A DNA stretch of 64,000 nucleotides from Mariannaea sp. PMI_226 (taxonomy: Eukaryota > Ascomycota > Sordariomycetes > Hypocreales > Nectriaceae). Shown one piece after another: positions 59,019 through 64,000 of this stretch. Where the stretch lies: positions 310,001 through 374,000 of the forward strand of contig JANFOG010000011.1 of assembly GCA_024336345.1 (NCBI GenBank), in the 5' to 3' direction. A program made the position numbers and the translations under genes. How positions within the stretch are numbered: position 1 is the first letter of the stretch; every line of letters starts with the position of its first letter. Below the pieces are notes generated by a model, which searched no databases, was not told where the DNA came from, and saw only the letters and a list, made by a program, of their open reading frames with translations.

Positions 59019-59652
59019 GATGAGCCTCTGACTGAATGAGAGAAGAGTCACGAGGTAGTTTTCCGGCAGAGGGAGAAGTCAGTATGACGCCTCGACCTTT
59101 TGTTGTGGTGGTGAAGGTTTATGACCGCGCCCACACTTGCAGAGCTACCCTGAAAGATGCTGGGTATAGTGACCTCATGCACTGGAATTGACCAGTCAGG
59201 CCAGGCTCCAGGCCCCTGGCACCCTGCTGCTGGCTTGTACGATTTTGCCGCTCGACCGTTGATTAGCCGCCCACCCAACCGCCATAACGGCGATGGACAG
59301 TAATCTCCAAAGTACCTGTACCTGTACGAAGTTCCCTCACTGTGGCGGATGCAGTAAATGCCCGCTTTGAGTGGTCCATGCTCACAGCAGTTTTGACGCC
59401 AACCTCAAGTTGCTCTATTATCGCGAAATCCCACCAGGGCCCAGTCCCGTTTGGCTTCAACTCTTCCCCCCGGGCTGCCTCTTTTTCCTCCCAGGTAATG
59501 CGGACGCAGAGTTAGAGGCCAGACCTCAAACTACCTGTTGTCCTTCCCTGGCCCGCATCCTTCACAGACGTTTCGTACGAGCCCTCGAAACATCCCCTCC
59601 TTCTTTTTTTCTCTAGGCCTCGTCCGATACTCACTCTACGTCACCTCCAACA
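59019..59652. promoter_or_regulatory. Divergent promoter region, apc11 / tum1
   Basis: The region of 634 bases lies between two start codons and contains GTACCTGTACCTGTACG (about 59312-59328). No gene was seen. Confidence 0.45.
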
Positions 59653-60727
59653 ATGGCTTCCGTCGCTGTCTGCCACCCAGCGAGGGCTGGCTTGCGCCAA
59701 TTCCGTACCAGTGCCTTCCGACCCCTACTTCCTCTCTTTGCCCGACGGAATCTTTCGTCTTATATCGTCAGCCCAAAAGAACTCAACGAGGCTCTCAGCA
59801 AGAACCCCCCAGCGCCGAATACTTCCGACCCTCGAGTGATTCCTCTTTGTGCGTCATGGTTTCTCCCCAATGATGAGAGGACAGGGATTCAAACATTTCG
59901 AGAGCAGCGCATTCCCAATGCCCGTTTCTTTGACCTTGACAAGGCCATCGACAAGCGAAGCCCTTATCCTCACATGTTGCCAGACGCTAAAGGATTCGCG
60001 GCGGCCATGAGCGAATTGGGCATTAGAAAAGAAGATACAGTTGTTGTGTACGATACAAAGGAGCTTGGAATCTTCAGCGCTCCTCGAGTAGGCTGGACAC
60101 TAAAGGTCTTTGGCCACTCCAAGGTTCACATCCTCAACAACTTTAAACTATGGGTGGAAGAGGGACTTCCTACCGAATCAGGGGAGCTTTATAGTGTCGA
60201 GTGCGGTCCTTACCCAATTCCCGCCATGGAATCGCAAAAGGTCATTAGCTTCGAGGAGGTCAAGGACGTTGTTCGGGACTCCAACAAAGAGTCCGCCGAG
60301 GGTGTACAGATCCTCGACGCTAGACCCTTGGGCAGGTTTACTGGTGAAGCCCCAGAGCCCCGGGAAGGTCTTTCATCTGGACATATGCCTAGCTCTATCA
60401 GCATTCCTTTCAGTGCTGTTCTCGATCCAGAAACCAAGGCCTTCCTTCCTCGTGATAAGCTGAAGAAGTTGTTTGAAGAGAAAGGTGTCGACCCAAGCAA
60501 GCCCATCGTCTCAACGTGCGGTACTGGAGTAACGGCATGTGTCATTGAGACGGCTCTCGAAGAGGCTAGTTACGGGACTCCCGAGTCCCGAAGAGTGTAC
60601 GATGGAAGCTGGACGTAAGTACATTGTTCCTGAGCCAGGCTCTGTGGAAACTAATGAAATGATTAGGGAATGGGCACAGCGAGTGAGCCCTGAGGAGAAC
60701 CTCATAGTCAAAACGGCGAAGGAGTAG
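59653..60727 (+). CDS. TUM1: Mercaptopyruvate-type sulfurtransferase (Tum1/MST)
   Basis: Rhodanese-fold sulfur carrier moving sulfur from 3-mercaptopyruvate (or Nfs1) to acceptors such as the Urm1 tRNA-thiolation pathway. Exons 59653-60614 and 60667-60727, intron 52 b; 340 residues. Residues 1-35 are Arg-rich and Ala-rich with few acids, a mitochondrial targeting peptide. The inactive rhodanese domain lies at about 38-180 (RIPNARFFDLDKAID, SAPRVGWTLKVFGH). The active one spans 195-340: LDARPLGRFTGEAPEPR, SSGHMPSSISIPF, then catalytic Cys289 in CGTGVTA. A CG[S/T]GVTA loop is MST/Tum1-like, while thiosulfate rhodaneses have CRKGVTA. The joined exons give the family end YDGSWTEWAQR. A second start without the leader (cytosolic form) is possible. 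Confidence 0.92.
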
Positions 60728-61411
60728 GTGTGAGGGGGGAAAGCGTCAAAAAAAGTTGTTGCGATACCCCTTCCTTGATGAACCTGGATTTGCCAGGTGT
60801 GTACGAACATCCATCATCCCCTCATGATTCGAGTTTAGCATGGCTCCGGAAATGGACGCAAGAATTGTTTTGGTAGTCATCTAGCATCCCCACACTCCTG
60901 CATAGTTTTAAGGTATATAGCTGCGAATCAATCGACCGATGGAGTACGATTCTACCATAACTTTTATTGTTCAGTGTCTAGGTACTTGCCCACTCCGTAC
61001 TGTCTTCATTTACCCACGTATGTACCTCAGGTACCTTACCTGTATTGGATAGCAACGTAGCTGAGGTGAGGTTCCTGACTATGCTGAGTTGAGATGGACA
61101 GTGGCTGAACGTGGCACCCCTCACGAGTGTGGCTAGTGCAGACCGAGGCCCACCGAGGTGAGTGCCTTGAGCGTGAAATCCATGTTAATTAGTTGGAGCC
61201 CACAAATCATTTTTTTTTAGCCTTACCCACCAGGCATAACAGCACAAAGCCATTAGGGCTCGGCTAACCCAAGCACACCCAAAAATTCCCCAGCGCAGAC
61301 CCCGCTGTCGAAAAAGTTCCCTAACGCCCAACGCCGACAACACCACAACCCTCTCAAATACCCTCTGCGCAGACCCTTTCGACGGTACTCCCCCAGCGCA
61401 AATAATTCAAA
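60728..61411. promoter_or_regulatory. Intergenic region with rps2 promoter
   Basis: The region of 684 bases includes CAGGTACCTTACCTG (about 61028-61042), an ACTCCGTAC word (60992-61000) and an ARCCCTAA element (61253-61260, minus strand). No gene was seen. Confidence 0.5.
61253..61260 (-). promoter_or_regulatory. ARCCCTAA (Tbf1-type) element in rps2 promoter
   Basis: AGCCCTAA on the minus strand, 150 bases before the rps2 ATG. The same word is the Tbf1 site of ribosomal-protein promoters in Candida and relatives. Function here is inferred. Confidence 0.4.
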
Positions 61412-62331
61412 ATGGCTGACCGAGGAGCTTCTCGCGGTGCTGGTTTCGGATCCCGAGGTGGTGATCGTGGCCGTGGTCGTGGCCGTGGCCGTGGTCGCCG
61501 TGGTGGTAAGAACGAGGAGAAGGAGTGGCAGCCCGTCACCAAGCTCGGTCGATTGGTCAAGGCCGGCAAGATCAACAGCATGGAGGAGATCTACCTGCAC
61601 TCTCTGCCCATCAAGGAGTACCAGATTGTTGATTTCTTCCTCCCCAAGCTCAAGGATGAGGTCATGAAGGTGCGACGACCACGAAACACTTATATAAACG
61701 ATTTCATTTTTTAAAGCGGACGGCAACTGACCGATAATCGAAATATAGATCAAGCCCGTCCAGAAGCAGACCCGTGCCGGTCAGCGAACCCGATTCAAGG
61801 CCATTGTCATCATTGGTGACTCCGAGGGCCACGTCGGTCTCGGCATCAAGACCTCCAAGGAAGTCGCTACTGCCATCCGTGCCGCCATCATCATTGCCAA
61901 GCTCTCCGTCATCCCCGTGCGACGTGGTTACTGGGGTACTAACCTCGGTGCTCCTCACTCTCTTCCCTGCAAGGAGTCTGGCAAGTGCGGTTCCGTCACC
62001 GTCCGTGTACGTATCGAAACGAAACTCCTTCGAAAACACCCAAGACATTCAATACTGACAGTAGACTTTATAGCTCATCCCCGCTCCCCGTGGTACTGGC
62101 CTCGTTGCCTCTCCCGCTGTCAAGCGATTCCTCCAGCTCGCTGGTGTCGAGGATGCTTACACCTCTTCCGCCGGTTCCACCAAGACCCTCGAGAACACCC
62201 TCAAGGCTACCTTCGTGGCTGTTTCCAACACTTACGGCTTCTTGACCCCTAACCTCTGGAAGGAGACCAAGCTGATCAGAAGTCCCCTGGACGAGTTCGC
62301 GGATACCCTGCGGGATGGCAAGCGTTACTAG
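61412..62331 (+). CDS. rps2: 40S ribosomal protein uS5
   Basis: Small-subunit protein at the mRNA entry channel. Three phase-0 exons of exactly 258 bases each: 61412-61669, 61749-62006 and 62074-62331; 257 residues. The N-terminus has an RG-rich tail ([17 protein letters not shown]), a usual arginine-methylation target in eukaryotic uS5. Then comes [14 protein letters not shown], the double-stranded-RNA-binding-like S5 N domain with [14 protein letters not shown] and [10 protein letters not shown], and the S5 C domain ([34 protein letters not shown]). The end is [11 protein letters not shown]. Length matches yeast Rps2 (254). Introns (79 and 67 b) have GTGCGA and GTACGT donors. Confidence 0.96.
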
Positions 62332-62622
62332 AGGGCTGGAAACGGTGCGCGGAGTCACGAATTGTGTTTCATTGCATGGTTGGCCGGGAACATCAGATTT
62401 TTGAGGCTATGAAAAGGATGGCTTAGGTCTGAATGAAAAATAAATCCTTCGGTTACGTTCAACAAGGTTCTGTGATGAATTGGGCTATTCAACGTGATAA
62501 TCCGAACATGCGCGTTTTCAAACGCTTGACATTTATGTGTATGTGGCCGAGACTAACAAGATATGAAACCGATTCCAAAAATCCTAAGAAAAAAAAATCC
62601 CCCACAGCCTTTAACTAACTGG

Positions 62623-64000
62623 TTAACGTGTGCGACTCTTCTTGTTAACCCTTTCTAGGCTGAGTGGTTGAACTTCATTGATCCCGCGCTTGATGTTGGA
62701 TCTTTGCGGCCGTTGTGCTGGCAGTGGCCGTGGGCTGGGGAATGGCCGACTTGGAGTTGGGAAGAATCGGCTTTCTTCTCGTCCTTCCTCTATCTGGCCT
62801 TCATTATTTCTTATCTTCTCATTCTCATTCTCATTCCCAGTTATAAGCAAGTCTTCCTCAGAGGAATTACTGATATGAGAGATATCTTCAAGTTCGTCCT
62901 CAACTTCGATCATGCTACACCTTCCGCTCTCGTCCAGAGACGCTGGAATCGGTTCTCGAGGCCTACTTTTGGGGATGTCTTTAGGATCAATCTCCGGGAG
63001 AGCGTATGGGTCGACAGGCCCCCTGAGATTAGACATCCAACCGCTCCACCAACTCTGCTTCTTTGATCTAGGCTCAACCCCTGTATGATCTGTTAGCTTC
63101 CTTCTTGTATGGCTTTCTGAGTTTGACTTACGATTCCTCCTTCTCTCCTCAAAAACCTTCTTCTGGTAAGGAGTATCGCCTGCCCAGTACTCCGTGACGC
63201 CCGGTATGAATTGTCTCCGGCCGAGGTGTGCTCCGGATTCATGATCTTCGACCTCATCGACAGAATCTTGTATAGTATCATCTTGCTTATCTTGTGGCGA
63301 GGCTCGTGCCTGGAATTGCGATGAGGAACCAGGGCGGGCCAGCTCAGGAGAAGCTTGCGCAGAAACCGAGAGCCACGGGAGCTGAGGGGAGTCTTGTATG
63401 ACAGGTTCAACTCTCTTTGGCCCCGATGCCTTGATTTCGGCCTGAGTACTTTCGAGTTGTAAATGAACAGGCCACCGGTTCATACTCCAGAACTTCGGTG
63501 CCTTGCCCCTACGAGCCGGGTGAGCAAATGCCCAAACCGGCTCTCTCATTTTGACGTCCCAGACAAGTCCATCATCTTCCACCTGAATGGCCCTAGTAGG
63601 GAGTAAGAGACTCTTGTTCTCGTATGACTCTCGGATGAGCCCATTGCGGATCAAGTGCCACGACTCGGCTTCTCCTGTACGGTTGCCTTGTTCAGATTCT
63701 TCCCATTCTTCCTTAAACTTATCTGGCTCAGCCATACGGACAACGTCGCGGTAAGCAGGCGTCTCGCGGTCTTGGCCTACTACAGAGGGCTTGGAATGCT
63801 GGAAAACGCTGTCCTCCCAGAACTTGATGACGGCGGCTAAGAAATCCTTATTGGATCCTCTCTGGGCTTGGCTGAGTCCTGCCTGTCCTTCTTTGTACTT
63901 GTCTCTAAGATCGTGCATAGTCTTCCCAAAACGGTAGCCTAGGCAGCACATGAAGTTGTATGTCTTCTGCAGATGCGTCGTGCCTGTAAATGATGGTGAA
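62623..64000 (-). CDS. Unknown nuclear-looking protein, 3' part (5' end outside window)
   Basis: Minus strand. Exon 62623-63080 and exon from 63132 to beyond about 63951, with an internal intron 63081-63131 (51 b; GTAAGT; GCTAAC branch; ATACAG). That intron is in frame without a stop, so the unspliced reading also looks open. At least 420 residues. The N-terminal visible part (CCLGYRFGKTMHDLRDKYKEG, plus strand 63885-63951) is helical and charged. In the middle, blocks W-H-L-I-R-N-G and FWSMNRWPVHL are Trp-rich. Then a Ser/Asp/Glu-rich disordered region and a basic end (RVNKKSRTR) like a nuclear localisation signal. I do not recognise the family. A further exon may join at TTTACAG near 63985. 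Upstream start not visible. Confidence 0.6.
   Translation of the reverse strand, partial: SPSFTGTTHLQKTYNFMCCLGYRFGKTMHDLRDKYKEGQAGLSQAQRGSNKDFLAAVIKFWEDSVFQHSKPSVVGQDRETPAYRDVVRMAEPDKFKEEWEESEQGNRTGEAESWHLIRNGLIRESYENKSLLLPTRAIQVEDDGLVWDVKMREPVWAFAHPARRGKAPKFWSMNRWPVHLQLESTQAEIKASGPKRVEPVIQDSPQLPWLSVSAQASPELARPGSSSQFQARASPQDKQDDTIQDSVDEVEDHESGAHLGRRQFIPGVTEYWAGDTPYQKKVFEERRRNRKSNSESHTRRKLTDHTGVEPRSKKQSWWSGWMSNLRGPVDPYALPEIDPKDIPKSRPREPIPASLDESGRCSMIEVEDELEDISHISNSSEEDLLITGNENENEKIRNNEGQIEEGREESRFFPTPSRPFPSPRPLPAQRPQRSNIKRGINEVQPLSLERVNKKSRTR

Noticed and set aside
58746..59051. Unspliced reading of APC11 exon 1
   Set aside because: Runs into an intron after GDDCSI; the RING is complete only after joining four exons.

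Overview
This window is nuclear DNA of a filamentous ascomycete. The genes have short introns of about 45-130 bases, with CTAAC/CTGAC-type branch sites 5-20 bases before the acceptor. Intergenic DNA is long and rich in homopolymers. The protein set (COP9 subunit CSN7, an Rrg9-like protein, a Tbf1-like telobox Myb protein, an SLC16-type transporter) is typical of Pezizomycotina. Overall style suggests Sordariomycetes, probably Hypocreales. That placement is an impression, not a measurement. I saw no transposon, rRNA, credible tRNA or CRISPR array.

Layout. Positions 1-3066 hold a divergent mitochondrial pair: a dicarboxylate carrier cut by the left edge (minus) and mitochondrial phenylalanyl-tRNA synthetase (plus). 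Positions 3-28 kb are sparse: calcipressin, an Rrg9-like protein, a membrane-anchored SDR, a probable pseudokinase, a small signal-peptide/tail-TM protein that only appears after splicing, and an SLC16-like transporter. Positions 28-46.8 kb hold a Tbf1-like protein, a Cys/His-repeat protein of unknown function, a His-rich coiled-coil protein, a PLOD-like type II glycosyltransferase and a Cu(I) P-type ATPase. Positions 46.8-49.9 kb are gene-free. Positions 49.9-62.3 kb are a compact housekeeping block: csn7, a Rax1-like RGS protein, rpl31 (eL31), ubc11/UBE2C, chk1, apc11, tum1/MST and rps2 (uS5). A nuclear-looking unknown protein runs off the right edge.

Genes working together. UBE2C is the initiating E2 of the anaphase-promoting complex and APC11 is its catalytic RING subunit. 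They flank the checkpoint kinase gene chk1 within about 5 kb, with csn7 (cullin deneddylation) 4 kb further left. The glycosyltransferase and the copper ATPase are convergent neighbours and both are expected in the Golgi. The rps2 promoter carries one copy of the ARCCCTAA word bound by Tbf1 in other fungi, and this window also encodes a Tbf1-like protein.

Most notable: (1) a 455-residue protein built from about sixteen C-x2-H-x-C units whose first two introns fall inside the His codon of a unit; (2) a 5-base microexon supplying the Val-Lys of the mitochondrial-carrier signature, and a 13-base microexon in the transporter; (3) the UBE2C-chk1-APC11 cluster. All gene models were built by hand from reading frame, splice sites and family knowledge, with no database search.
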